This document shows, in pieces, positions 45,601 through 57,700 of a stretch of DNA of 64,000 nt. Origin of the DNA: Prinia subflava (Eukaryota > Chordata > Aves > Passeriformes > Cisticolidae); assembly GCF_021018805.1 (NCBI RefSeq), contig NC_086266.1:4898001-4962000 (forward strand). The letters are read 5' to 3'. The position numbers and the translations under genes were made by a program. The notes beneath the pieces were generated by a model. It saw only the letters and a list, made by a program, of their open reading frames with translations, searched no databases and was not told where the DNA came from. The first letter of the stretch is position 1; the number at the start of each line of letters is the position of its first letter.

Positions 45601-48600
45601 AGGCTGCACCCAGGCAGGGATGCTGTACAGGCTGCTGAGATGTATCCTGAGGGGGGGCTGAGCACAGACAGGGGGGTACCGGGCAGCAGGGAGGGGGCTC
45701 AGCCCAGCAGACGCTCCCTCCCCTCACAGGGAGCACTGGGGACAGGACCAGCAGGGACAGTGGGCAGCTCAGAAAGGCAGGTGGCTGCTGAGGCTGCAGA
45801 CCTGGCCTCAAACTGGGACCCAGCCTCCCCAGGGGCTGTGGTGAACACGGGGGACCTGCAGAGCCCAGCTTTGGCCGAGCTGCAGCCAGGCAGAGCTGCG
45901 GTGTGGGGGGCTCCTGGCAGTGAGCAAGCTCAGGGGAGAAGCCAGATGGAGGAGGAGACAAACTCTGTGGAGCAGCTGGGTCGGTTCAGCCCTGAGCCTC
46001 AGCAGGTCAAGGCCAATGCCACAGAGGAGCATGTGCCTGGGCAAAGCCCAGAAGGAGTGTCTCTGAAATCAGCCATCAGAGAGAACTGCTCACTGTCTCC
46101 AAGTAGCTCCCCTCACAACAACAACAGCACCAAAAAGCCAGCACAGTCTGGGCAAGACACTCCTCATGGATGTCAGGGGCTCAGCAGGGAAGATGTCCTC
46201 AGAGAAACAGAGAAGACAGAGGGCCTCGGAGAGCCCAAGGAGGATGGGGAAAGCAGCAGCACAGCTGGGGAGAGGAGCCACGTCCCAGGACAGAGGGAGG
46301 AACCGGCCCTGAACAACGGGACACATTCCAGCCCCTCAAAGACTGCCAAGGCAGACTATGATGAGTACAGTGACACAGAGCAGACCATGGAGGATTTTGA
46401 CATGTATGGGGAAGAGGAGCACGACCCGCGCTCCTTCCAGGGGGAGATACGGCAATACTTCATCGCAGCAGTGGAGGTGATGTGGGAATACGGGGACCAG
46501 AGACCCCAGCACTTCCTAAAAGCAACGTAAGTGTGGTTTTCCTGCATGCATCCCTCCTGCACTGCATGGCATGATGCATGAGATGGCATGTCCTGGCAGG
46601 CAGGTTGTGCACCAGTGCAACCCAGCCAAGCAGCCCATGGCAAGGATGCTCCCAGCATCTCCCCTCTGCCTGGGCTGGTTTGAACCTCCAGAAGCTTTGA
46701 GCTTCCTTGCAAGTGGTCAGGGATGTCTGGCTCTGTTTCCCCCTGAGCTGTAACAACCCTACCATGCTGTCCCCACTGTGGGGCAGTGTCACCTGGCTTA
46801 CCTGACTGTCACCCCCCTGCAGGGACCCCCGAGGAGGCAGGAGGAAGCACTCCTGGCAGTACCGCAAGGTGGTTTTCAGGGAGTACCTGGATGATTCCTT
46901 CACGCAGCCGGTGCAGCGGAGAGAGCTGGATGAACACCTGGGCATCCTCGGGCCCTACATCAGGGCAGAAGTTCAAGATGTCATCATGGTGAGTAGAAAG
47001 TGCTCATCTCCTGTAAAACCATAAATCCCCCCCGTTGAGATTTAGAGGGAGTGCTGAGGTGGGCCTGCAGTGCCCGTGGGTTAAGCTTCAGGGCTCGGGG
47101 ACAGGAGCTGCCCTGCTGGCATGTGAATGGCACCAGACTGGGAGGCAGAGCCACCATTCAGAGGGACCTCAGTGGCTGGAGGAATGGGCCAGCAGGAACC
47201 TCAGAGTGTTCAGATGCAAAGCCCCGGACCTGAGACAGACCCAGCCCCTGCCACACATGGCCTGATCAGCTCCTGGGCTCCATGGGGAGCCTTTTGGGCA
47301 AAGGAATTGCAAAAAGGGTCGTGAGCTAAGCAGGGCTCAGCTCTTTTAGCTGCTCTGTATGAGGGAAGGCTACACCTTACACACCACCAAAGGTCCTTCA
47401 ACACCCACCTGAGAAGGAGATAAAGGCTCAGGACTTGTATCACTGGAGAAGTTGCCCAGTTTTCACAGAAATCTTCACCAGGGTGGATTCAGCACCTTTG
47501 GGCTCCAGAGACAGTAGAATAGCTGACCTTGCTTCCATTGAGCAGGAAAAGGGCCTCATCTTGCTGACATGAATCCAGGATGTGCTTTCCACCTGAGATT
47601 GCACTGCACAGCTACAGCTTGTGGTTCAGCAGGGGCTGGCCACTGCATGGAGGTCTGGGAACCAGGGACATCCTTCCCACCAGCTGACTGGACTCACCAC
47701 CAGGGTTCAGAGCACTGTCAGCATTGCTCCCTCACATTCCACTGCGTTGCCTTCCCTCTGGTGCAGGTGACATTCAAGAACCTGGCCTCACGGCCCTTCT
47801 CCTTCCACTCCACACTGACAGCCTATGAGGGCACAACACAGCAGGCTGGGGTGGTGCAGCCCGGTGGCCAACAGAAATACTCCTGGAAAGTCCTGCCCCA
47901 GATGGCTCCCACCACGCAGGAGTTCGACTGCAAGGCCTGGGCTTACTTCTCCAACGTGGACCTGGTAGGTGGGAGTCTCCACAGGGCATCCCAGGAAGGG
48001 GAGGTGGGCAGCGTGCCTGGGTCCTGGCTGGGAGGTCAAGGAATTTCCTACAGGGCTGTGCTGAAAGCAGCTGGGGCTGTGTAGATTATCAGGTGTCTGA
48101 TACAAGGATCAATACATTCGCCTCCTCTCCTCTCCTCTCCTCTCCTCTCCTCTCCTCTCCTCTCCTCTCCTCTCCTCTCCTCTCCTCTCCTCTCCTCTCC
48201 TCTCCTCTCCTCTCCTCTCCTCTCCTCTCCTCTCCTCTCCTCTCCTCTCCTCTCCTCTCCTCTCCTCTCCTCTCCTCTCCTCTCCTCTCCTCTCCTCTCC
48301 TCTCCTCTCCTCTCCTCTCCTCTCCTCTCCTCTCCTCTCCTCTCCTCTCCTCTCCTCTCCTCTCCTCTCCTCTCCTCTCCGGTTTTCACCCTTTTCCCCA
48401 ATTTTTCCAGTTTATGACACTTACAAAAACCAGCATTCTGCAGTTCCTTATCCCTGTGCCAAACCTGCCTGAATTTGGCCTCTGGGTCCAACACAGCAGG
48501 GACTGTTGGACAGTTGGACAGACACCACATCTCTTGAAAGCACAAGCCAACACATGCTGCTCAGCCTTTCTTAGCTCAGGGCAGGGTGGGGATGCCTCAG

Positions 48601-51600
48601 TGAACCCAACCTGTCCTTCCCTCCCTGCCCGTGCCCCAGAGTGGCAGCCAGGCCGGGGATGCAGATGGGCTCTCTGCTTTCCTCTCTGCTGTGAACCTTT
48701 ATTTCCTGGCTCCCTGGCAGGAGAGGGACCTGCACTCGGGCCTCATCGGGCCACTGATCATCTGCAACCACGGGGTGCTGAGCTACGTTTCCAGGAGGCA
48801 GCTGGCTGTGCAGGAGTTCTCCCTGCTCTTCACCATCTTCGACGAGACCAAAAGCTGGTACTTCCAGGAGAACGTGGGCAGAAACTGCCGCCCTCCCTGC
48901 CGGCTGCAGCAGGACAGCCCTGACTTCAAGAGAAACCATTCCTTCCACGGTGAGGATCCTTGCCCTTTGCATCCCACAGCCTGTACTGGGATGGAAATAC
49001 CCCAGAGCCTTGAGCCCCTCCTGACTGCTGCCTTTCCCAGCCATCAATGGCTACGTGAGTGACACCCTGCCTGGGCTGGTGATGGCCCAGCAGCAGCGGG
49101 TCCGGTGGCACCTCCTGAACATGGGCAGCACCGAGGACATCCACTCTGTTCACTTCCACGGGCACCTGTTCAACGTCAGGACTGGCCAGGAGTATCGCAT
49201 GGGAGTCTACAACCTTTATCCTGGTGAGATGCAGCACAGGCACTGTGCACCCCTCTCTGCCAGGGCTTCATGTTTGTGCCATTAAGAAGTTTCTGTGGGG
49301 GAAGTGGGGAGGGGGATCTGGACTATTGTGTCCCTGTGGTTGCACAGCACTTGGCACAGTGGCATCCCCTTACAGGCAGTAATTCCCCTCTGCTCTGCTC
49401 TCCATTTCTGGCCAGGTGTCTTTGGGACAGTGGAGATGTGGCCCTCACATGCTGGGATCTGGAGGGTGGAGTGCAAAGTGGGAGAGCACCAACAAGCTGG
49501 AATGAGTGCCCTCTTCCTCGTGTACGACCTGAGTGAGTGATCTCTCTGTGCCTGACCCCCTGGGCACGGCCACAACCGTGGTGTATTTGAGCTTCCTTCC
49601 TCAGATCTCTCAGCATTTCTCTTGGGGTGATCACATGGGATCTTCTGGGTATTCACTCTGAAAGAAAGGCACTGCATCATCCCAGCAGAGAGCACAGAGT
49701 CAGGGACAGAGCTGGGTGAAGGCTGGGGGACCAGTTTCATCAGCCTGCACATATTTACTCCAAAGAGCTCTTGTTATCCAAATCTGAGGGTCCCTGGACC
49801 TTCCATAAAATGCACTTACCCAAGCAAGTGCATGCATGGGCTGGTTCCTGTTCCCAGCTGCCTAGCCATGTATCAGGAGGTAAACTGAGGCACAGAGCAA
49901 TGGCAGGAGGCAGTGAGTGATGCTGCCTGACTGCAGGTTGGTCTGATAGAAATAGCTCCAAGAGCAACCGCAAAATCCACAGTAAATCTCTGACTGCACC
50001 CCAGAACAACATGTTTCCAACTCACCATAAGTAAGGACTGGGGAAGTGGTGTGGGAGAGTAGTATTTTATCACACTGTGACAGTCTCTCTCCTGTTTCTA
50101 AAAGAGTATTAAATGTCAGCCAGAAAATGTTGCCGTAAGTTAAAAATCCGCTTAAGATTTCAAATTTGTGTTTTCCCCAGGAGCATTTGACACACAGTGG
50201 AGATGCCAAGGTGTGACAAGTTGCTAATAATAATGATTATTATAAGAGACAAACATCCCTGTGCTCAGCAGACCAGAAAAGAGACACAGAGACACAGGGG
50301 TGTCAGGCAGACTTTCCTTTAGCAATGTGATATTTGTTTTCAAAAGGTGCTGCCTAGCAACAAAAAGGTGCAAGAGCAAGATGTGGGTATAAGGAAGAGA
50401 CACTTGTCAGCACTGCTGGGACATTAGGACATGGGAATGAGAGGTCATGGAGTCAGGAAAAGGAGTTTGGCAAAAGGCTGCTGTGTCTGATGCTGGAAAC
50501 TCTCTGCTCTTGACATGGAGGGAGTGAGCAAGAACTTCTGGCTATCCTAAAATTCAGGGATGGATGTGGAAGCCTCTGAAACCTATCCCTTGGTGTGAGA
50601 GAAACAAGCCTGGGAGCTCCTGGAGGCTTGCAAACCTCCCTGAGCCTAAAGGCTGCTACCCAGCCTAGACTTTTGTTCTCTAACCAACTCTCCCTGTTTT
50701 TTGCCTTCCCCTGTTCCTGCAGACTGCCGGAATGCCCTGGGTATGGCCTCAGGTGGCATTGCAAACTCTCAGATCACAGCCTCGGGGCAGTACGGTGAGT
50801 AGCTGGAGGGCAGGTGAGGTCAGGGCAGCTTCAGCCAGCATAACTCACACATCTGCCTGCCCTAAGTTCTGCTGCACTGAGTCCCTGCTAGTGGAGTCCT
50901 TCCTCCATCCATGCCCGTGCCAGCATCCCAGTCAGGACCTGGAGCCTTCCCCCACAGCTGGCCCATTGTGCCAGTGCTCTGCCACCCTCTGCGTGGCTAC
51001 TAAACCACGTAGTGGACCTCTCACCACCTTAGGCAGCACCAAGGGCCAGCAGCAACCTTGTGTCTGTGCTCTCTCCTTGCAGGGCAGTGGGCTCCTTCCC
51101 TGGCCAGGCTGGGCAACTCCGGCTCCATCAACGCTTGGAGCACAGACCGCAGCAACGCCTGGATCCAGGTAAGAGGGGCTTTGTCTGGAGGCACCTCTGG
51201 GGCCACTGCAAGGCCATGCTCATGCAGGAGGGCTCGGGATGGGCAGTGCCTCCCCAGCTATATCCTGCTGTTTCCTCTTCCCTCTGAGAGGGGATCCTAA
51301 AGGCAGCTGCTCTGGTCAGGCTGCTGCTGGCCTGACCCCCATATCCATCTTAGTGCAGCAGAAGAATCATTTGATGGTCCAGCCACAGCACCGGATTGTG
51401 CAAAAATCCCCCAAAGATCAAGGCAGAACAGCTCACCTCTCCAAACAGTTCTCACCTGCTCACTCCAGCTGTTGGCTGACTTGTGTCTTTATGAACTGTT
51501 TTAATTACTTTCATAACCAGTGCTCAGTTGTGTCAGGAGGAAGCAAGTTTGCAGGTTTGCAGGGCATTGCCTGAACATGGCTTGGGTTTTCCATCAGAAG

Positions 51601-54502
51601 TGAATCCCTGACTTTCATTCTCAGGTGGATCTTTTGCATCCCACCATTATTCATGGCATAAAAACCCAAGGGGCCCGACAGAGGTTCTCCAGCCTCTACA
51701 TCTCCCAGTTTGTTGTGTTCTACAGCCTGGATGGGCAAAGGTGGAAGACATACAAGGGGAATGCCACGAGCACACAGATGGTAAGGTGAAGGGTCCTGAG
51801 CAGAGTGTTTTCCCCAAATGGGGTGTCCTGGGGTGATGAGGGCTGGGGAGCTCTGTACAACAGGCAGAAACCTCCTGAGCCCCTGGGATTAAGGCAGGGA
51901 GAGATCATTCAGTGCCAGGTGAATCACAGATCTGCAAGGGACTCACTGTCTGCGTCCACCAGTCTTATTTTAAATTGTTTGAGCTACCTCTTTCCACTAT
52001 CCCAGGTGGCTGTGAGATACACCTCTTAATGCTGTGTTGCATTTTACTTAGAGCTAGGCATAAGATTCTATCTGAAAATCTTTTTTTGACCTCAAAGGCA
52101 AATTTGCCTTTCTAAAAATATTGTGCAGACGCAGGTGATTTGGAGAATCTATAGTCACTAGAAAAAACCCACAACCTAAATATGCATAAGCTGATCAATC
52201 CACTGGGAGAAGAGTAGCCAGAAAAGCCTCCATTGTGTGCACCATCTGTGGCTGCAGTTTTTCCCAGGTTCAAATCTTTTGAGGACTGTCTTTTCTTCCT
52301 TCTTTTTCTCACCCTTGTTTGGTGAAAATATAAAACCAAGTTAATTTGCACAGACTCAAAGCTTCTTCTTCTCTTTTTCTTTCCCAGTGGCCTGCTCACA
52401 CTTCTTTGGCCTGAACCTCATCTCAAATCATTTCCCTGAGCTGCCATTCCTGTAAGGATGGTGATAAGATACAGAAGTGCCAGACACGAATGTTCTTCTC
52501 CCCAGTAATCCTTGTCCTATCTCTCTTTCCACTGGTACAACAATCCTTTTCCTCCCTTTTTCTGCAGCTATTCTTTGGCAACGTGGACGCAACAGGAGTG
52601 AAAGAAAACCACTTCAAGCCCCCAGTCGTGGCCCGGTTCATCCGCATCCACCCCACCCACTACAACATCCGAGCCACGCTGCGCATGGAGCTCCTGGGCT
52701 GCGACCTCAACAGTGCGTCCCACACACACACACCAACCCAGAGCTGGGCTCTGCCCTGCTGGGTGCCAGCTCCACCTCTGCCAGCACTCCCAGGCACTTC
52801 TGGAGGTGCAAGGAGGGAGCTGGAGATGGCACTGAGGCATTGAGGGAACAAAGCTGGAAAGTCTCATTGTGGCCTTGGAGATAAAAATGCCAGAGGGAGA
52901 GGCTGGGGTCAGATCTCAGCAGATTTTTTAGTTAAGCACAGGGAGCTTTGAGCAGCAGCTAAGCTGATGGATGGGGAGCTGCTGCCTCAGTCTGGAGGAG
53001 CAGGCAACAAGCACAGACAGATGCTGCTGGCTTTTATTTTGGTTTTACCAGTTGAAGGTGAGATGGCTCTGAACAACAGTGCAGCCTGAGGAAATGGTGC
53101 CCTGGGATCCTTTCTTTGGCTTTGCACACCTGCTCTGCAGCAGCTAAAAGCAGCAGTGGCTGTGCTGTCAGCCCATGCCCCAAACCTGCCAGCTGGCTCT
53201 GAAGCAGCTGTGCACAGGCACACCTGGTCACACATGTGCAGGGTGTCTCCCTGCAGGTATTCTTGTCCTTTCCCCGAGACAGGTTCTCCTTATGTCTCCT
53301 TGCACCATAAATTCTTCACATTCCTCTTAGATAAAATCTCCAGGGAGAAAAGAAGGTGGAGTAGTTTGGCCAGAGCCATGCTGCACACAGGGGCCCCGAG
53401 CAGTGCCATGGCACTGCAGCAAGGCACAGAAGAACCTGTAACCAGGGAAAAGGGCAGTGAGCAGGTGAGCAGGCAGAAGGCATCTCCATGAAGGGTCTGT
53501 TCTAGCCCCTGACAAACATTGCCCCTCTCTTCCAGGCTGCTCCATGCCCTTAGGAATGGAGAACAGAGGGATTCCTGATGAGCACATCTCTGCATCCTCC
53601 TACAGTGCCAACGTCTTCTCCCGATGGACACCTGCCCTGGCCCGCCTGAACCTGCAGGGCAGGACCAATGCCTGGAGGCCACAGGTAGCCTGTGCAAGGA
53701 GATTCCAGGCAGGCAGCTGGGATTCCAGCAGGGTCTCCTAGTCAGGGCTGCGTGGGAAATGTGTGCAGCTACAATCACCATGCAAGCTGCACACTCACTG
53801 CCACAGATTTAGCACCCAGCAGCTCCAACCAGGTGCCTGATAGGGCAGGTGAAGCAGAGGGAAGTGCAGGGCAGGCTTGGCTCCAGCTGCATTGAGTGTG
53901 TCTTTCTCATTGCTGCTGGAGGGCTGAAGGCAGTCTGTCCCTCCTCAGAGCAACAGCCGCAGAGAGTGGCTGCAGGTGGACTTCGAAGTAACCAAGAAGG
54001 TGACTGCAATCATAACCCAAGGTGCCAAAGCTCTCTTCACCCAGATGTTTGTGAAGAAGTTTGCTGTCTCCATCAGCCAGGATGGCGTGCACTGGAGCCC
54101 AGTCCTGCAAAGTGGCAAGGAGAAGGTAGGCAGAGCTGCTTCGTGGCCAGAGCCCATGGCCATCCCCAGGACAGCAAGCACAGCCCTTGGCAGCCAACAT
54201 GTTCACAGGATGTCTTTCCAAGAGCAGTCAGCCAGGCTGTGCTTCTTCCTTCCTTAAAGCATTCCAAGGGATGTTTGTCTGGGTTGATCCTGTCCTCACT
54301 ATGCCAGCAGAGGAAAGTGCATCCCTGGTGTCTCTCTCCTCTCCAGATTTTCGAGGCAAACCAAGACCATCAGAGCACAGTGACAAATACCCTGGAGCCC
54401 CCTCTCTTTGCCCGCTATGTGAGGATACACCCCCACGAGTGGCACAACCACATTGCCCTGCGAGTGGAGTTCCTTGGCTGTGACACTCAGCAGGAGTACT
54501 GA
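30608..54502 (+). CDS. F8: F8, coagulation factor VIII, complete in 26 coding exons
   Basis: Factor VIII is the plasma cofactor for factor IXa in activation of factor X. Coding exons: 30608-30759, 34627-34751, 35032-35154, 35631-35843, 36389-36460, 36869-36976, 38732-38953, 39208-39442, 39829-40003, 40930-41023, 41648-41859, 42159-42309, 42455-42664, 43883-46526, 46823-46988, 47767-47964, 48721-48949, 49041-49223, 49416-49532, 50723-50794, 51083-51168, 51625-51780, 52568-52712, 53536-53684, 53949-54125, 54347-54502. They total 6,570 nt, or 2,189 residues (human 2,351). All junctions are GT-AG and phases agree, and many exons match human lengths exactly. Order: signal peptide (about 1-21), A1, acidic a1, A2, a2, B, a3, A3, C1 (about 1877-2029) and C2 (2030-2189). 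Likely thrombin sites are R384 (IQVR/SF), R749 (FQPR/GF) and R1547 (HDPR/SF). The gene is far more compact than in mammals. F5 is excluded by the B-domain and a3 sequence and by the neighbours. Confidence 0.97.
33251..33560. repeat. 25-base minisatellite in F8 intron 1
   Basis: The unit 'ggggttataggagctggg' plus tgcctgt is repeated about 12 times, with a partial thirteenth. Single-base variants (aattggg, atttggg, tgtctgt) cluster toward the left end, suggesting growth from the right. There is no coding content. Confidence 0.93.
37345..37620 (-). mobile_element. CR1 LINE 3'-end fragment in F8 intron 6
   Basis: The + strand reads the reverse complement of CR1: 'ggttggaaaagaccctta', 'aagaccatcaagttcaac', 'taccactaaccatgtccct' and 'cctgttccagtgtttgaca'. 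It is diverged, with no open frame of note. Confidence 0.75.
43883..46526 (+). other. F8: F8 exon 14, encoding end of A2, a2, B domain and a3
   Basis: This single 2,644-base exon encodes codons 698-1578. It opens with [15 protein letters not shown] (end of A2). A tyrosine-rich acidic a2 stretch ([18 protein letters not shown]) follows, before thrombin site R749. The B domain is rich in serine, glutamate and N-glycosylation sequons (NVT, NGT, NKT, NYS, NVS, NAT, NCS, NST). A furin-type RLKKR lies at 45505-45519 (residues 1239-1243). The a3 stretch has [10 protein letters not shown] and [15 protein letters not shown], keeping tyrosines at the positions sulfated in human that bind von Willebrand factor. 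The domain is about 160 residues shorter than in human. Confidence 0.92.
48121..48380. repeat. (TCTCC)n pentanucleotide array in F8 intron 16
   Basis: About 52 uninterrupted copies of the pentamer TCTCC (GGAGA on the other strand) run over 260 bases. The array ends about 340 bases before exon 17. It produces long artefactual open frames on both strands (LLSSP and GEERR patterns). The true length may differ because such arrays often collapse in assembly. Confidence 0.97.
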
Positions 54503-54740
54503 CGGCTGCAGGGCCAGGAAGAGGCAGTGCCAGCCCAAGGACACACATCCCACCAGACACTGAGCCCTGCCCAACGCTGGAGCCTTCCCTCCAGCAGCCT
54601 GGCTGCCCCTGCTGCTGGGGAAGAGAAGGGCTGCAGAGCTTTGCAGTGGCTGGGTCGTTATCTGCCTTTTCCTGTGTCTACCAGATGTCATATACCCAGA
54701 TGTAAAGATGAAGAATTAAACAGTAATTTTCCAGTATCTC
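54503..54740 (+). other. F8: F8 3' UTR with ATTAAA
   Basis: The sequence after the stop contains ATTAAA at 54715-54720 followed by a T-rich stretch. This predicts a 3' UTR of about 240 bases, much shorter than the roughly 1.8 kb of human F8. It is inferred from the signal alone. Confidence 0.5.
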
Positions 54741-57700
54741 CCTGCACTTTCTCTTCTGCTTTAGCCTTGGAGTCCTCAGGGGTTCAGTCAACATTACCAG
54801 CAGCTACTAATTAATTAGCCCCAGAGCTTCTCAGCCTCCTTTTGCAGAAGCTCCTGCTGCCCTGGGCACAGTCCTGGAGGAGGAAGAGCAAAGATAAGGA
54901 TGGGGGATGAAGGCCCTGCTCCAGGCCCCAGTGAATTTCATAATGGAGGGGATCAGAGGCTGGAGGGAGGCAGCTCTTGCTCAACCTGACTCAACACTGG
55001 GCTTTGGCCCTGCACTTCCCTTTGTCTCCTTTCCACAGTGCTCCTTTCCTGCTGCTGTGGCTGGGTGCCATCACCCTGCTTTCTGTTGCTGCCTTGAGCA
55101 AACCCTTCTTGTTCTCCACAGGAGTTCTGTGGGTGCCTGTGGCTCCCACGGATCCTGGTCGATGAGCTGCCACCTTGGCACAATCCCCACAAGGTGTGCC
55201 GTGGGCCAGAGCCATCTTCCTGACACCTGTGCCCTCCCTGGCACCCACCCTGCACAGTGGCAGATGTTTCCCCTCCCAGGAATGATGATGAGCAGGGTGA
55301 CACCGGCTCCTGCCGAATTTCCCTCATGGGGTGGGGACCTTTCAGAACAACAGCCACCTCAGAAGGGTGGGGAGCACCTGGAGGGAAAGGCCTAGGGTCA
55401 CCCTTGTTGGGCAGCATTTCTCCTCTGGCAGCTTGCCAGAGCCTGTGCCATCCCACCTCCAGGGCAGTGAGTCCTCCATCTGTGATGGGGGAGCTGGGTG
55501 GCCCCACAAAGCCTCTGGCAGCTGGTGTGGAAGGGAAAATAGGGTTATGAGGGGGCTTTGGAGAATGGCAGGGATCAGCTGGGTGCAGTCACAGTGGGAT
55601 GGGCAGGGTGGCTGCAGCAGCCCAGCAACATCCAGCAATTGCCTTGTGAACTGCCAGCGTGTCCCATCAGAGTGGGGCAGTCTCTGCTCACACCTGTATG
55701 AGACGTGGCCTGAAGCAGGTCCAAGAACAGCCCTGCCAGCAGCACAGGGGACAGCTGTGCTGGGGACACCAGGGCTGTGTCATGAGCAGGGTGGTTGTGT
55801 GAGGGATGGCTGCTGTGGGGCACCCAGCTGCTGCCTGCCATCAGCTGCAGTGGGCTGTGTGGTGCACAGAGGTGCTCCCCTCCATGGCCTGTGTCTGGAG
55901 AGGGACACGTGCTGCAGACCACCCCAGTGGTGTGACCTGTCCAGGAACCCCCACCCAGGGGAGATCAGAAACTGGTGTTTCAAATAACAGCTTAAAAAAG
56001 CCTCATGCATCTGCCAAGTTCCACACTGCTATACAGGGAGCCTTTGCTGTGGCCCTGGCAGTGATTACATTACAACCCAAGCAGGAGATGCAATCAGCCT
56101 TTGGCTTAATTGCATTCTGACAATAACCAGGCACAGAGGTGAGGAGAGGCTGTCTGGCAAGCACTGGCCTGAAGAGAGGGATAGGAGCCATGATCTCACA
56201 AGGAACACCCCTGCCTGAGGCAGAGTAGCCCTCAGCCTGGGAGGACAAAATCTGCCACCTCAGGCCCTTCTCAAGGCATCCTTTCTCAGCTCCAAGGCAA
56301 TTCCACCTCTCCTGTGCTTAAAGCATAAATACCCTTCAGGATCCTGCCAGTGGATGGTCAGGCTCATCTGCCCTCCAGAGAGAGGCTGCCATGTTGTGGC
56401 ACATTTGTCTGGTGACACAGAGCTAGACCAGAGCAAAAGCTCTGTGCACCAGAGCCCACTCTGGGTTATTTCCAAAGAGGAAGCATAGCTGAAATCTCTG
56501 CAGGCATTCCAGCAGCCTTTATCCACCAGCCCCGAGCAGTTCCAGGATGTTCTCCAGCCAGGCAGGCAGCAGGGAAGGGACTGTGCTGAGCAAGAGCAGT
56601 AGTGGGCAGGCAGGCAGATGTGTCAGCCTGCCAAGTCCTGGCATCCATTACTGGAAGCATGTCTTGACATTTATCTTGTGAGGAACGGAGACCAGACGCT
56701 GTTTCCTCAGAGCACGACGCAGATCTGAAATGCATCACATCCTCCCCCAGCCACAGACGTTTCTGTGCAGGGGAAGGGCTTGACCAGCATGAAGCCCTCG
56801 GCTTTTCAGCCAGCAGATGCCCTGCCTAGTCACGACCCTGCAAAGAGCCCTGCTGCAGCACGGGCTGCCTGGCTGAATCCTCCTGGACCCCAGGGATCTT
56901 TTGTCTTTCATGGCTCATCTGCCAGGGTTGCCTGGGCTGGGTGATCTGGTGTTCACACAGCTTTCTGGTGTCTCCAGGAAGACAAAACACATCCTGGCTG
57001 TCTCTTTCTATTACAGCCCAAGGAGAGATTGATTTGCAGTGTGTGAGGTTTCCCTGCTGAGCCCCAGCCAGAGAAGCCATGGGCCAGGGAGATTTCTGAG
57101 TCTCCCTTCCCTCGTATTGGATGGAGAGCTCTCGGTGTGCTCCCCACCCTGAGTCAGATGTGGGCAGTGTTTGCAGCTATTGCAGCTCTGCAGGTGGGCA
57201 CCATTCTCTGAAAAAGCTGCCTGCACATAACAGAAACAGGCTGAAGAGAGCACCTGAGCAGGGACCATGGCTGATTTGGGCAATCGCAGCTTAAATCCAA
57301 GCTCAGCCACGGAGCTACGGCCAAGCTCCTCACCACCTCCTCCACCTCAGTTTTCCCATATGCAACCAAGAGGGAATGAACAGACTTAGACATCATTTTT
57401 ATGTCTGTCAGGTGTCTCTTGTCACATTTCTCCCTCCTACTACACATTCCATGATTAACTTCAGGGCTTGTCTCTGCTCTCTGTATGTCTTGCCTCCTAC
57501 TCCACGTTTCTGTTTCTAGCCCGTGAGTCCAAGAGAAGCCCTGCACCAAGGGGTCCTGCCTCCAGCACATCTCAAAGCTGTGCCCTACCAATCCCAGTGT
57601 GTGTCCACCTCCCCCACCTCCTCAAAGGCTGTTTCAGCTGCTGTAAGGATGCTACAAAGTGCTCTGCAGAGCCTTCTTGCTCAGCAGGGCAGGGATGGGG

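Noticed and set aside
48048..48923. Long open frames (165 residues minus, 276 residues plus) over 48.0-48.9 kb
   Set aside because: They are made by the TCTCC array, which is open in several frames because five is not a multiple of three; the plus frame simply runs on into F8 exon 17.
51781..52567. Nested F8A-type gene in F8 intron 22
   Set aside because: The intron is 787 bases, with no CpG island and no long open frame.
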